A stretch of DNA of 64,000 bases from Eubacterium sp. (GCA_017619835.1 JAFZRN010000014.1:48237-112236), one strand, 5' to 3'; counted from the first letter of the stretch, positions 45,087 to 54,757 are shown. The notes: generated by a model from the letters alone, not told the origin. Translations and numbers: made by a program.

Positions 45087-45261
45087 AATTTTAGCCATTT
45101 TACTGTTGATAATCTATGTAATTATGCTAATCGGATTCATTTATATGATAATTTCAGGCAGTAAGTATATCTTTTCGATGCTTTTTATTGTTATTATATA
45201 CCCCTTGATACTATATTTATTATTCTGGTTAAGGAAAGTTTTTGATAAAAGAGAGGACTGA
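45067..45261 (+). CDS. Small two-span membrane protein
   Basis: A 64-residue very hydrophobic protein with two predicted membrane helices (about 5-28 and 33-55) and charged ends (MKKKIYR..., FDKRED). It overlaps the rarA 3' end by 20 bases in another frame and ends 3 bases before the first exporter adaptor, so it may begin the exporter operon. I do not recognise it. No strong ribosome-binding site is seen in the rarA end, but the helix pattern and operon position support a real gene. Confidence 0.55.
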   Translation: MKKKIYRILAILLLIIYVIMLIGFIYMIISGSKYIFSMLFIVIIYPLILYLLFWLRKVFDKRED

Positions 45262-45264
45262 GAC

Positions 45265-46776
45265 ATGAAAAAGAAAACCGCAGTATTAGTTGTGGTGATA
45301 AGTCTTTTAGTGATTGGAGGCATTATCGCTGCGATTATATTTCTTCGGAACAGAAGTCTAGGCGGCTTTGATAAAAATCTTGTATATGTTGAATCCGTAA
45401 GAGCCATAAACGGGCTTCCTATCGGTAACAGCAGCAGATTCATGGGCATTGTTGAGTCTCAGGAATCCAAGGCAGTCGGGCGTGATTCCAATAAATCAAT
45501 CAAAGAGGTCTATGTCAAGGTTGGTGATGTCGTAAAGAAAGGTGACAAGCTTTTCTCTTATGATACAACATCGATGGAAATGAGCCTTGAGCAGCTTGCT
45601 ATTGACAGAACAGGAATCGTAAATAGTATAGATAGTCTTAATACTACTCTTAAAGATCTTACGGCTCAGCGTGATAAGGCCAAGAAAGAAGATGAAAAAG
45701 CAAGAGTTACCAATGAGATCAACACCACTAATACGTCTATCAAGGAAAAAGAATATGAGCTTTCAAAAAAAGATCTTGAGATAAAGAATATGAACGAATC
45801 TATCGAAAAAGCCATCGTGACTTGTCCTATGAACGGTATCATCAAGACATGTGGCTCTGCAGATTCTACGACTTCGGTTGATTCAGACCTTGATTCCGAT
45901 GATTTTGGCGATGATGATCTGGATGTCGGATTTGATACTCAGGATGAATCTGAGGATTCGAATGCATTTATCACTATCATCGCCGAAGGCGACTACCGAA
46001 TAAGAGGTATCGCCGACGAAATGAATGTAAAGCTTTTTACAACCGGAACAAATGTAGTGTTAAGATCCAGAACAGATGAAACCGTAACATGGAAGGGTAA
46101 GATCACAAAGGTTGATATGGAGCCCAGACAGAATAATAACAGTTATGATTATTATGATAATTACGGAGAATCAGCTTCTAACTATAATTTCTATGTCAGT
46201 CCCCAAAATACAGATGATATGATGCTTGGCCAGCATCTCTTTATTGAGCTTGATTATGGTCAGGGTGAGGCTGTAAGCGGCATCCAGCTTCCTTCCTATT
46301 ATATTTTCGAGGAGGAAGAATCAAATTATGTATGGAAGAGAGGCGAGGACGGAAATATCGTTAAAGCTCTCGTTACTCTCGGTGAGCATAATGAAGAAGC
46401 TGATACCTATGAGATAAAAGAAGGTCTTACTCTTGATGATTATGTGGCATTCCCCGAAGAAACCATTAAGGAAGGTGACCCTACGACCACCAATTATGAG
46501 GATATAGCCCAGCAGGAAGGTGAGTTTGACGAGGGAATGGATGACGAAGACGAAGAGTTTGAATTTACGGGCGATATGCCTGATACATTTGATTCCCAGA
46601 TAGATGATTCAACACTTGATATAACGGAAGACGGTGCGGCTGATTTCGATGAAGAATCAGATGTTCCCGATGCATCCGGTGAAGATGATGTAGAGTTTAC
46701 CCATGATCCCGGAGAATCTATTGATAGTCCGGAAGACTTAGAAGACGACGAAGAAGATGTTGACGACGAGGAGTAA
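45265..46776 (+). CDS. MacA/HlyD-type exporter adaptor 1
   Basis: A 503-residue membrane-fusion-type subunit. It has one N-terminal membrane helix (about 6-28), a lipoyl half-motif (SIKEVYVKVGDVVKKGDKLF), a helical hairpin (about 110-185), the second lipoyl half (VTCPMNGIIKTCG), a beta-barrel region (YRIRGIADEMNVKLF) and then an acidic Asp/Glu tail of about 85 residues with no counterpart in standard adaptors. A shorter acidic insert (SDLDSDDFGDDDLD) interrupts the second lipoyl/barrel junction. It is encoded with an ATPase, a second adaptor and an FtsX-type permease. Confidence 0.85.
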   Translation: MKKKTAVLVVVISLLVIGGIIAAIIFLRNRSLGGFDKNLVYVESVRAINGLPIGNSSRFMGIVESQESKAVGRDSNKSIKEVYVKVGDVVKKGDKLFSYDTTSMEMSLEQLAIDRTGIVNSIDSLNTTLKDLTAQRDKAKKEDEKARVTNEINTTNTSIKEKEYELSKKDLEIKNMNESIEKAIVTCPMNGIIKTCGSADSTTSVDSDLDSDDFGDDDLDVGFDTQDESEDSNAFITIIAEGDYRIRGIADEMNVKLFTTGTNVVLRSRTDETVTWKGKITKVDMEPRQNNNSYDYYDNYGESASNYNFYVSPQNTDDMMLGQHLFIELDYGQGEAVSGIQLPSYYIFEEEESNYVWKRGEDGNIVKALVTLGEHNEEADTYEIKEGLTLDDYVAFPEETIKEGDPTTTNYEDIAQQEGEFDEGMDDEDEEFEFTGDMPDTFDSQIDDSTLDITEDGAADFDEESDVPDASGEDDVEFTHDPGESIDSPEDLEDDEEDVDDEE

Positions 46777-46779
46777 TAT

Positions 46780-47805
46780 ATGTCCCTGCTTCAGCTTGAA
46801 CATATTCATAAAACATATTCTCAGGGCACAATAGACGTACCTGCTCTCAGCGATATCAATCTCGTTATAGAGCAGGGCGAGTATGTTGCCATCATGGGCC
46901 CTTCAGGCTCAGGCAAATCAACCCTTATGAATATCATAGGCTGTCTGGACAAACCGACCGAAGGTAAGCTTTATCTGAGTGGAAATGATATCGGAGCCAT
47001 GAATGATCGTAAGCTTTCCGATATCCGAAACAAGGAGATTGGCTTTGTATTCCAGAACTTTAATCTGATGCCAAGACAGAGTGCGCTTCAGAATGTCGAG
47101 CTTCCGCTTCAGTATGCACATGTTCCCAGAAGAATGAGACGAGTACGCTGCGAAGAAGCTCTTATTAAGGTTGGCCTCGAGGACAGAATGAGCTTTAAGG
47201 CTACACAGCTTTCCGGTGGTCAGAAGCAGAGAGTCGCTATAGCCAGAGCAATTGTAAATAGTCCCAGTATTCTTCTTGCCGATGAGCCTACAGGTGCTCT
47301 TGATTCCAAGTCCGGAATACAGGTTATGAGTATATTTAAACAGCTTCATAACGAGGGCTCCACTATAATCATGATCACTCATGCCGAAGAGATCGCGCGT
47401 TATGCAAAACGAATAATCAAGATATTCGATGGTATGATAACAAGTGATTATATCAATCCCGCCTATGAAGAGGCAAATGAGGCCTTAAAGGCATTTATCG
47501 TTTCTGCTGAAGCTGACGGGGCAGATAATTCTGTTGATACTGCTGTTGATACTGCAGTTGAAAGTACACCGGATAGTACAGCAGACAGTACTTTTGAAGG
47601 TAATACTGATAATGCTACAGTAGATAGTATATCAGATAATATATCAGATAATATATCAGATAATCCTATTGATATAACAGATAACGGTATTGATATTGTG
47701 GTCGATGAAAATATCGATACGGAAATAGATGAAGACTTCGATATGAATCTCAGAGATGAGATAGATAATGATATCGAGCTTTCGGAAGGGGGTGTCACAG
47801 TATGA
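46780..47805 (+). CDS. MacB-type ABC exporter ATPase with acidic C-terminal extension
   Basis: A 341-residue ATPase. Residues 1-230 are a standard LolD/MacB-class domain: Walker A GPSGSGKSTL, Q-loop FVFQNFNLMP, signature LSGGQKQR, Walker B ILLADEPTGALD, H-loop ITHAEEIA. The remaining 110 residues are a low-complexity acidic tail (VDTAVDTAVES, SISDNISDNISDN, DTEIDEDFDMNL) that normal members lack. The tail is partly encoded by a 12-bp tandem repeat. It is cytosolic, driving the permease at 49466. It overlaps the second adaptor by 4 bases. Confidence 0.92.
   Translation: MSLLQLEHIHKTYSQGTIDVPALSDINLVIEQGEYVAIMGPSGSGKSTLMNIIGCLDKPTEGKLYLSGNDIGAMNDRKLSDIRNKEIGFVFQNFNLMPRQSALQNVELPLQYAHVPRRMRRVRCEEALIKVGLEDRMSFKATQLSGGQKQRVAIARAIVNSPSILLADEPTGALDSKSGIQVMSIFKQLHNEGSTIIMITHAEEIARYAKRIIKIFDGMITSDYINPAYEEANEALKAFIVSAEADGADNSVDTAVDTAVESTPDSTADSTFEGNTDNATVDSISDNISDNISDNPIDITDNGIDIVVDENIDTEIDEDFDMNLRDEIDNDIELSEGGVTV
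47629..47664 (+). repeat. Three perfect copies of a 12-bp tandem repeat inside the ABC ATPase gene
   Basis: ATATCAGATAAT is repeated at 47629-47640, 47641-47652 and 47653-47664, in frame, encoding ISDN units of the acidic tail. Copy number could vary by slippage without a frameshift. Confidence 0.9.
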
Positions 47806-49442
47806 AAAAAGTGATAATTACCCTTGTCAGTTTAGCTATGGTAATAGGTTGTGTTTATGTAGGTATCCTTATCTATAAGAGACATAGACAGAACTCTAAT
47901 CCCGTAAATGTATATTCTCTTGAGGATTGCGGTGACAGCAGCTGGTATGAAGATGATATGAATTCAATGTCAGGAACCATATCGGCAAGCGGTACCCAGA
48001 AGGTTTACCTTGAGAGCGGTAAAGAGATAAAAGAGATCATGGTCAAGATCGGTGATAAGGTTAAGCCGGGTCAGGAACTTGTTAAATATGATGATACACA
48101 GGCCAAACTTGAACTTGAATCCATGTATAATGATCTTGAGTCTTCAAAGACTGAACTTACCGATGCATATAATCTTCTGGAAAAGCTGAAAAAGGTTAAG
48201 CCTGTTGATGACGAAGAAAAGACAACGGAAGCTACTACAAGAGTAACAACAGAAGCCACAACAGAAAAAACAACTACAACAACGACCGAGCAGACTACGG
48301 AAGATACATCGGAAAATTCAACTGAAAATACTTCCGAAGTAACCACGGAAACAACGACTACCGAAACGGCCACCAAGACAGATGCAGACGAAAAGTCGAC
48401 AGATACTTCAACAGAAGCTTCTACTAATTCTTCGACTGAGGCTTCTACCGAAAAGAAAACAGAAGCAACGACCGAAATGAAAAAGAAGAAAAAGAAGAAA
48501 AAGACAACTCAGGCTACAACCGAAGCAACTACCCGGGACAGTCGTTTCGATGATGACGATGACGATGATTATGACGACGACGATGATGATCTGGAAGAGG
48601 AATATACGAAGTATGAGCTGTCTCTTGCAATAAAGAGACAGAACGAAGAGATAAAAAACATCCAGAACGATATCGATAACCAGAAGTTAGCCATCAAGAA
48701 GGAAGAGCTGGCTCAGGCTTCACAGGCTGTAGTTGCCAAGATAAACGGTACTGTAACCCAGATACTGGATGCAGAGGAGAGCAGGTCTACCGGTAATCCG
48801 CTCATCTTAATAAGCGGTGAAGGTACATTTATGGCAACGGTTTCTGTTGGTGAGTATGATCTTGCAAATATAAAGCTTGGTACCGAAGTTACAGCATATT
48901 GCTATGATACCGGTGGAAGATATCCCGGAGTAGTGACAAGCATAGGATTAAATCCTGTTGGTGAAAGCTCCGGAAGCTTTGTTCAGTCATATTATCCTGT
49001 AAGGATTTCCCTTGATGAATCTGCGTCTGATCTTAATGACGGCTCCTATGTTGAAGTCAGTCTGGACGGAGAGACAGATCTCAATGAAGATCTCTTTAAT
49101 ACTCCTACGATGGATACATCAACTGCGACTGATGCAGATGCCATCATGGATGATATCGAAGATCTGGATGAGATAAATCAGGAAACTGAAGATGAGGGAC
49201 CGAATGATATTGTAATCCCCATGTATTTTGTAAAGAAGGAAGGAAACCGTTATTACGTTTTCAAGAATTCTAACGGAAGACTTAAGAAACAGTATATTAA
49301 TACCGGAAAGATCTATTACGGAAGCGAGATAGTAGTCACCGGCGGAATCACTTCCAGTGACTGGCTTGCGTTCCCATATGATAAAAACGTTACAGAAGGA
49401 AAGGTCTGCAAGGAAGCAGATATAGATGATCTGTATTATTAA
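47802..49442 (+). CDS. MacA/HlyD-type exporter adaptor 2 with Thr/Glu-rich, poly-Lys and poly-Asp insert
   Basis: A 546-residue adaptor with one N-terminal helix (about 4-22) and a lipoyl half-motif (IKEIMVKIGDKVKPGQEL). A helical arm (about 95-130) is then interrupted by a low-complexity insert of about 125 residues: Thr/Glu/Ser repeats of the type TTEATTE (about 140-225), eight Lys in a row (227-234), and then two Asp runs (about 250-263). The returning helix (LEEEYTKYELSLAIKRQNEE), second lipoyl half (AVVAKINGTVTQIL) and barrel follow. The insert sits where the tip of the coiled-coil hairpin would be. It is the second adaptor of the same operon, an unusual duplication. Confidence 0.85.
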   Translation: MKKVIITLVSLAMVIGCVYVGILIYKRHRQNSNPVNVYSLEDCGDSSWYEDDMNSMSGTISASGTQKVYLESGKEIKEIMVKIGDKVKPGQELVKYDDTQAKLELESMYNDLESSKTELTDAYNLLEKLKKVKPVDDEEKTTEATTRVTTEATTEKTTTTTTEQTTEDTSENSTENTSEVTTETTTTETATKTDADEKSTDTSTEASTNSSTEASTEKKTEATTEMKKKKKKKKTTQATTEATTRDSRFDDDDDDDYDDDDDDLEEEYTKYELSLAIKRQNEEIKNIQNDIDNQKLAIKKEELAQASQAVVAKINGTVTQILDAEESRSTGNPLILISGEGTFMATVSVGEYDLANIKLGTEVTAYCYDTGGRYPGVVTSIGLNPVGESSGSFVQSYYPVRISLDESASDLNDGSYVEVSLDGETDLNEDLFNTPTMDTSTATDADAIMDDIEDLDEINQETEDEGPNDIVIPMYFVKKEGNRYYVFKNSNGRLKKQYINTGKIYYGSEIVVTGGITSSDWLAFPYDKNVTEGKVCKEADIDDLYY

Positions 49443-49465
49443 ATGATTAGGAAAGGAGGCATATT

Positions 49466-50758
49466 ATGATTGAAAATATAAGACTATCATTTCAGGGCAT
49501 ATTCAGTCACAAAATGCGCTCTTTTCTTACCATGCTCGGAATTATCATTGGTATCGCAGCTATCATTGCCATTGTATCTACGATCAAGGGTACCAATGAT
49601 GAAATCAAAAACAGTCTTGTTGGTTCCGGCGATAATGTAGTAACTGTAAATATCACTCAGGCCGGAATGGAGGTTCTGCCTTCTGACGGAATAGACCTTA
49701 AAAAGCTTCCTATCATTGATGACGGAATGATAGATACGATAAAGAACTATGACAGTGTAGAAGATGTTGCTATCTATCATAAGGCAATTACCTATGAAGG
49801 AATAAATCATAGTAATAATCAGCTCACGGGTTCATATATATTCGGATGTAATAACGACTATATAAGGATATTGAATTATAAGATTCATGAAGGAAGGCTC
49901 TTTACCGAGGATGACTTTAAGGATTTCCGTAAGGTATGTATCCTGGATTCAGCTACTGCATATGCATTGTTTAATGGTGAAGATCCTATCAATAAGACAA
50001 TAGAGATATCCGGTAATCCCTTTGTTGTTGTGGGAATAGTGGAAAAGAATGATAACTATCAGCCCATCATCAATAATATCGATGACTGGTATACCTATTA
50101 TGGTGAAGAAACATCAAGTGTGATACTTCTTCCGGATGCTATCTGGCCTGTAGTTTATTCCTATGATGAACCTTATCAGGTTGTTGTTAAGGCTAAATCG
50201 ACAGAAGATATGCAGGATGCAGGTAAAAAGACTCAGGATTATCTGAATTCGTTTATTTCATCATCCTATACTCCTACAGGAGACCGGGAAGACAGTGATG
50301 AAGAAGAAAAAGTAAAATATAAGAGTGAAGATATAATGCAGAAGGCTAAAGACCTTCAGGAACTGCAGAATTCCACAAGTACACAGCTTATCTGGATAGC
50401 CAGTATATCCCTTCTTGTAGGTGGTATCGGTGTTATGAACATCATGCTGGTTTCCGTAACAGAAAGAACCAAGGAGATTGGTCTTAAAAAAGCTATAGGA
50501 GCAAGAAAGGGTGCAATTCTCGGACAGTTCCTTACCGAGGCATCTGTTCTCACAAGTATGGGCGGCATCCTCGGAGTTCTTACAGGTATAGCACTTGCTT
50601 ACTTTATTTCAAATGTTGCCGAGGTTCCTGTTGCGATCAGCGTTCCGGCAATCGTTATCTCTGTTTTATTCTCAATGATAATTGGTATAGTTTTCGGACT
50701 CATACCTTCGATAAAAGCAGCTAATCTTAATCCTATTGATGCACTCAGGTACGAGTAG
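49466..50758 (+). CDS. MacB-like FtsX-family ABC exporter permease
   Basis: A 430-residue permease with four membrane helices: one near the N-terminus (FLTMLGIIIGIAAIIAIVS), an extracellular MacB-core domain (about 45-300), and three C-terminal helices (about 320-420) with the FtsX motif VSVTERTKEIGLKKAIGAR. It ends in the typical AANLNPIDALRYE. AAAGGAGG precedes the ATG. With the ATPase and two adaptors it makes a complete tripartite-like exporter in a Gram-positive background; substrates of such systems include peptides, antibiotics and toxins. Confidence 0.93.
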   Translation: MIENIRLSFQGIFSHKMRSFLTMLGIIIGIAAIIAIVSTIKGTNDEIKNSLVGSGDNVVTVNITQAGMEVLPSDGIDLKKLPIIDDGMIDTIKNYDSVEDVAIYHKAITYEGINHSNNQLTGSYIFGCNNDYIRILNYKIHEGRLFTEDDFKDFRKVCILDSATAYALFNGEDPINKTIEISGNPFVVVGIVEKNDNYQPIINNIDDWYTYYGEETSSVILLPDAIWPVVYSYDEPYQVVVKAKSTEDMQDAGKKTQDYLNSFISSSYTPTGDREDSDEEEKVKYKSEDIMQKAKDLQELQNSTSTQLIWIASISLLVGGIGVMNIMLVSVTERTKEIGLKKAIGARKGAILGQFLTEASVLTSMGGILGVLTGIALAYFISNVAEVPVAISVPAIVISVLFSMIIGIVFGLIPSIKAANLNPIDALRYE

Positions 50759-50830
50759 GATATACTTGAAACATTTACATAACTTTGATATAATCTAGAA
50801 ACTTAGTGATTAATGAAAGGACTTAAAAAG

Positions 50831-51331
50831 ATGGGTTTATTAAAGGATTGGCGGGATCATGCTTATGGTCTTGATGACAGGACTCCGGAAGGAAAACAGT
50901 TCTGGCTTAACTATTTTCAGATTGAAAAGGGTATCTACGAACAGCTTCTTGCTAACCCCGAGGAAGTTGTAAAAGGCACAGTTAAAGAACTTGCCGAAAA
51001 GTATGAAACTGATATAGAGACGATGATCGGCTTTCTCGATGGTATCGACGACAGCCTTAAGGAATCCAATAATCTCGATGAGATAACCGAAGATTCAGAT
51101 GTTACCCTCGATATTGATACTGAAAAGCTTTATATGAATATGGTCGGCTGTAACGCCGAATGGCTTTATACGCTCCCTCAGTGGGATGACATTTACGACA
51201 AGGACACAAGAGATGAGCTTTACAAAAAGGAAAAATCATCTCATACAGTAGTCAAGGCTCCTAAGATAGGTCGTAATGATCCATGCCCTTGCGGCAGCGG
51301 CAAAAAGTATAAAAAATGCTGTGGTGCTTAA
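50831..51331 (+). CDS. SEC-C zinc-motif protein
   Basis: A 166-residue protein ending in a SEC-C motif ([19 protein letters not shown]), the zinc-binding element shared with the SecA C-terminus. The rest is helical and acidic and unassigned. Start taken as ATG 50831, 8 bases after AAAGGA; an ATG at 50813 lacks a ribosome-binding site. SEC-C can bind SecB, ribosomes or nucleic acids; the role here is unknown. Terminator follows. Confidence 0.82.
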   Translation: MGLLKDWRDHAYGLDDRTPEGKQFWLNYFQIEKGIYEQLLANPEEVVKGTVKELAEKYETDIETMIGFLDGIDDSLKESNNLDEITEDSDVTLDIDTEKLYMNMVGCNAEWLYTLPQWDDIYDKDTRDELYKKEKSSHTVVKAPKIGRNDPCPCGSGKKYKKCCGA

Positions 51332-51336
51332 CATCA

Positions 51337-51360
51337 GGGTGGGCTTTGCCCGCCCTTTTT
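51337..51360 (+). terminator. Intrinsic terminator after the SEC-C gene
   Basis: GGGTGGGC (51337-51344) pairs with GCCCGCCC (51348-51355) with a TTT loop, followed by TTTTT. Confidence 0.93.
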
Positions 51361-51397
51361 GCATAATATGAGATAGAAAAATATTAAGTGAGGTCAT

Positions 51398-53239
51398 ATG
51401 TTTACTGAAGAACAAAAGGAGGCTATAAGCTTTACCGACGGCCCCGCGCTCGTACTCGGAACCCCCGGTTCCGGTAAGACCACTGTTATCATTAACAGGA
51501 TAAACAACTTAATATATGGTCATGGAGTGAGTCCTTCGAGTATCCTTGTGATCACATTTACAAGAGCTGCAGCAGAATCAATGAAGCAGCGCTTTCTTGA
51601 GATGAATGATATGGATTCAACCAGTGTAAGGTTCGGAACCTTTCATTCCTTCTTCTTCTGGATAATCCGTACGGCTTACGGTCAGGAAAGGCCTGTAAGT
51701 GTTATGGATGAAGGCGAAAAAAGAAATGTCATCAGAAACATACTACTTGATATAAACAGGGATATGTATGGTGGTGAGGAAGTCCTTAACGGAGTTCTCA
51801 GTCAGTTCTCGATAATCGCTTCTGATATGATAGATATTGAGAATTATTATTCTACTAATATGTCCCAGGAGGACTTTATAAAGGTTTATAAAGCCTTTGC
51901 ATCATATAAGCAGCAGAAGGGGCTTATCGATTTTGACGATATGCTCACTATGTGCTTTAAGCTGCTCACTGAAAGAAAAGATATTGCTATGAGGATACGT
52001 CAGATGTATCCCTATATAATGGTCGATGAGTTCCAGGATACAAACCTCCTGCAATATGAGATATTGAAGAAACTTACCTACCCGGATGGCAACCTTTATG
52101 TGGTGGGAGATGACGATCAGTCTATATACGGCTTCAGAGGAGCAAGACCCGATGTATTGAAGGCATTTGAAAGAGAATACTTTAATGTTACGGTACTTAA
52201 GCTTTCTCAGAACTTCAGATGTCCTGCAATCATAGTAAGAAGCTCTGCTGAGGTTATAAAGGCCAATAAGAACAGGTTCGATAAAGAACTCATTTCCGCG
52301 TCCGGAAAAGCCGGAACTCTTGATATATCTTCAGTTCAGGATATTAAAAGGGAAAATGAGCTCGTCTGCTCCAGAATTTTAAAAGCTCTTTCAAGTGGCG
52401 TAAGTGCTGATGAGATAGCAGTTCTTTACAGAACTAATTATCAGCCGAGACGGCTTATGTATAAGCTTCGTGAGAATGCGATTGATTTTAATGTAAGAGA
52501 CCAGGTGCCGGATATCTTTTCGCATCCGATAGTTGTTCCGGTACTTAGTTATATAACCTTTGCTCTGGGAAAGAAAAAACGTAGTTTGTTCATCACATTC
52601 ATGAATAAGCCTCTCAGATATATATCGAGGGATATGCTTACTTCTGAAGAAGTTGATATGGGAGAACTCCTTGAAGCCGCAGGCGACAAGGACTACTTAA
52701 GAGATAATATAAGACGTCTTAATTCAGAGCTTAGAACAATAAGCAGTCTTAATCCTTATGCTGCGATAAACTATATCAGAGACGCCATAGGATATAATAA
52801 CTATCTGAAAAAGTTTGCTGCCGATAATGGCGGAGACTATGATGAAATGTCGGATATCCTGGATGAACTGCAGTCCATGACAAAGGGACTGCAGACATTT
52901 GGCGAAATGTATGATATGATAGATGATTACAGAAAGCTTCTCGCTCTGTCAAAAGAAGAGGGCCTTCCCGAGGAAAGACCCAGAGTTCAGCTGATGACTC
53001 TTCACAGTGCAAAGGGCCTTGAATTTAAAGAGGTTCATATACTTGATGCTGTCGAAGGCTGTATACCTCACAGAAAGTCGAGAAATGTTCATGAGATAGA
53101 AGAAGAACGACGGATGCTCTATGTAGGTATGACAAGGAGCAGTGATAAGCTTTATATGTATGTTCCCAGAATTATGGGAGAAAGAGTCGGAAAACCATCC
53201 AGATTCATCGAAAGTCTGAAGAAAGGAAGTATATTATGA
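51398..53239 (+). CDS. UvrD/Rep-family ATP-dependent DNA helicase
   Basis: A 613-residue superfamily 1A helicase. Motif I is LGTPGSGKTTVI, Ia is VITFTRAAAESMK, motif II is IMVDEFQDTNLLQY, motif III is VVGDDDQSIYGFRGA, motif IV is LSQNFRCP, motif V is LMTLHSAKGLEFKEVHI and motif VI is EERRMLYVGMTRSSD. It is shorter than typical PcrA (about 730 residues) and lacks the C-terminal RNA-polymerase-binding extension. Probable role in repair or replication restart. It overlaps the chorismate mutase gene by 4 bases. Confidence 0.93.
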   Translation: MFTEEQKEAISFTDGPALVLGTPGSGKTTVIINRINNLIYGHGVSPSSILVITFTRAAAESMKQRFLEMNDMDSTSVRFGTFHSFFFWIIRTAYGQERPVSVMDEGEKRNVIRNILLDINRDMYGGEEVLNGVLSQFSIIASDMIDIENYYSTNMSQEDFIKVYKAFASYKQQKGLIDFDDMLTMCFKLLTERKDIAMRIRQMYPYIMVDEFQDTNLLQYEILKKLTYPDGNLYVVGDDDQSIYGFRGARPDVLKAFEREYFNVTVLKLSQNFRCPAIIVRSSAEVIKANKNRFDKELISASGKAGTLDISSVQDIKRENELVCSRILKALSSGVSADEIAVLYRTNYQPRRLMYKLRENAIDFNVRDQVPDIFSHPIVVPVLSYITFALGKKKRSLFITFMNKPLRYISRDMLTSEEVDMGELLEAAGDKDYLRDNIRRLNSELRTISSLNPYAAINYIRDAIGYNNYLKKFAADNGGDYDEMSDILDELQSMTKGLQTFGEMYDMIDDYRKLLALSKEEGLPEERPRVQLMTLHSAKGLEFKEVHILDAVEGCIPHRKSRNVHEIEEERRMLYVGMTRSSDKLYMYVPRIMGERVGKPSRFIESLKKGSIL

Positions 53240-53514
53240 CAATAGAGGAGATAAGACCTGATATAGACAGAATTGATTCAGAGATGAAGGATCTGTTTCT
53301 TGAAAGAATGCAGCTTATCGAAAAGATAGCTCTTATCAAAGCCGAGAGTAATACAGCAGTATATAATCCTGCCAGAGAGGCTGAGATAATTGAGAGCAAG
53401 TCTAAGGATATAGACGAACAATTTAAAGAATCATATATTCAGTTTGTAACTGACATCCTGAATATCAGTAAAACATATCAGAATAAAAGAATATCGGAGA
53501 TCAGATCCGAATAG
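53236..53514 (+). CDS. Free-standing AroQ-type chorismate mutase
   Basis: A 92-residue all-helical chorismate mutase converting chorismate to prephenate. The pattern IRPDIDRIDSEMKDLFLERMQLIEKIALIK, YNPAREAEI and the C-terminal helix match the AroQ class that is usually fused to the N-terminus of PheA. It overlaps the helicase stop (ATGA) and precedes an aminotransferase. It would supply prephenate to the dehydratase fused to FolB-FolK at 1185-2870. Confidence 0.88.
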   Translation: MTIEEIRPDIDRIDSEMKDLFLERMQLIEKIALIKAESNTAVYNPAREAEIIESKSKDIDEQFKESYIQFVTDILNISKTYQNKRISEIRSE

Positions 53515-53541
53515 TTATATTTTTGAAATGAGGGAAAGATT

Positions 53542-54744
53542 ATGAAACTTAAAGATTTTAACCTGACAAAGGATGAACTTGTCGAAATAGCAGAGAAATA
53601 TATGAATGAAACCTTTAAGAGGTATGATTTCATAGTAGATGAGGGCCATGGAAATGAGCTCTTTGACGAAAATAACGAGCCATATCTTGATTTTCTCGGT
53701 GGTATAGCAGTTAATTCCGTCGGCGGATGTAATGAGGCCGTTATAAAGGCTATAAATGAGCAGGCTTCTCAGCTTATACATGCATCAAATTATTTTTATA
53801 CAGTACCCCAGATCATGCTTGCTAAGCTTATAAGTGAGACTACAGGAATGGATAAGGTTCAGTTCCAGAACTCCGGAGCAGAGGCTAATGAAGCTATGAT
53901 CAAGCTTGCAAGAAAATATGGAAACGAGAAGAAAGGTCCCGGAAAGAATAAGATCGTAACAGCATATAGATCTTTCCACGGAAGGACTCTTGCGACTCTT
54001 ACAGCTACTGCACAGCCGGGAAGTGCTATTCAGAACGGTTTTGAGCCTCTTGTAGAAGGTTTTAAGTATGCGGAGTTCAATAATATAGATTCATTCAAGG
54101 AAGCCTGTACAGACGACGTTATCGCTGTCATGATCGAACCGATCCAGGCCGAAGGCGGAGTTTATCCTGCAACACCTGAATTCATGCATGCTTTAAGGGA
54201 ACTCTGTGACGAGAGGGGAATGCTCCTTCTTCTTGATGAAGTTCAGACAGGCTGGGCAAGGACAGGTTCTGTTATGGCTTATATGAAGTACGGAGTTAAG
54301 CCTGATGCGGTAACCATGGCAAAGGCTATGGGTGGCGGAATGCCTATCGCAGCCATGTGTGCAACCAACGAAGCAATGCAGGCTCTCAGCGCCGGTTCTC
54401 ACGGAACAACCTTCGGTGGAAACCCTGTATGCTGTGCAGCATCCTATGCAGCTATAAATGAGATCCTTGTTAAAAAGCTTGCAGAAAATGCAGAGGAAGT
54501 GGGTAATTACTTCATGGAAAAACTGAAGACTCTTCCTCATGTTAAAGAAGTAAGGGGTAGCGGACTTCTTGTAGGTGTTGAGTTTGATGAGGATATCGCA
54601 GCTCACGTAAAACATGAAGCTTTTGAAAAACGCTTATTAATGTCAATGCTTAATCCTAATACAATAAGGATGGTACCGCCACTTACTATAACCAAGGACG
54701 ATGCTGACAAAGCTTTTGAGATAATAAAGGAAACATTAGGATAA
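53542..54744 (+). CDS. argD: Class III aminotransferase, probably acetylornithine aminotransferase
   Basis: A 400-residue PLP enzyme of the ArgD/GABA-transaminase class. YLDFLGGIAVNSVG, FQNSGAEANEAMIKLARKYG, FHGRTLATLTATAQ, LLLDEVQTGWARTG, the PLP-Lys in TMAKAMGGGMPIAAM and HGTTFGGNPVCCAA are typical of ArgD. No other arginine genes are adjacent, so related activity (ornithine or another omega-amino acid) is not excluded. The downstream 237-base gap holds repeat element E1. Confidence 0.87.
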   Translation: MKLKDFNLTKDELVEIAEKYMNETFKRYDFIVDEGHGNELFDENNEPYLDFLGGIAVNSVGGCNEAVIKAINEQASQLIHASNYFYTVPQIMLAKLISETTGMDKVQFQNSGAEANEAMIKLARKYGNEKKGPGKNKIVTAYRSFHGRTLATLTATAQPGSAIQNGFEPLVEGFKYAEFNNIDSFKEACTDDVIAVMIEPIQAEGGVYPATPEFMHALRELCDERGMLLLLDEVQTGWARTGSVMAYMKYGVKPDAVTMAKAMGGGMPIAAMCATNEAMQALSAGSHGTTFGGNPVCCAASYAAINEILVKKLAENAEEVGNYFMEKLKTLPHVKEVRGSGLLVGVEFDEDIAAHVKHEAFEKRLLMSMLNPNTIRMVPPLTITKDDADKAFEIIKETLG

Positions 54745-54757
54745 TCTATATCCGCGA

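Noticed and set aside
47463-47798. Minus-strand Ser/Ile-rich open frame
   Set aside because: Shadow of the acidic ATPase tail, caused by codon bias on the plus strand.
48071-48376. Minus-strand open frame of Val/Ser repeats
   Set aside because: Mirror of the Thr/Glu-rich coding repeats on the plus strand; no start signal of its own.
48220-48530. Possible CRISPR-like or satellite array from the repetitive ACAGAAGC/ACAACG sequence
   Set aside because: The repeats are short, irregular and in frame; they encode the Thr/Glu-rich insert of adaptor 2. No spacers of equal length exist.
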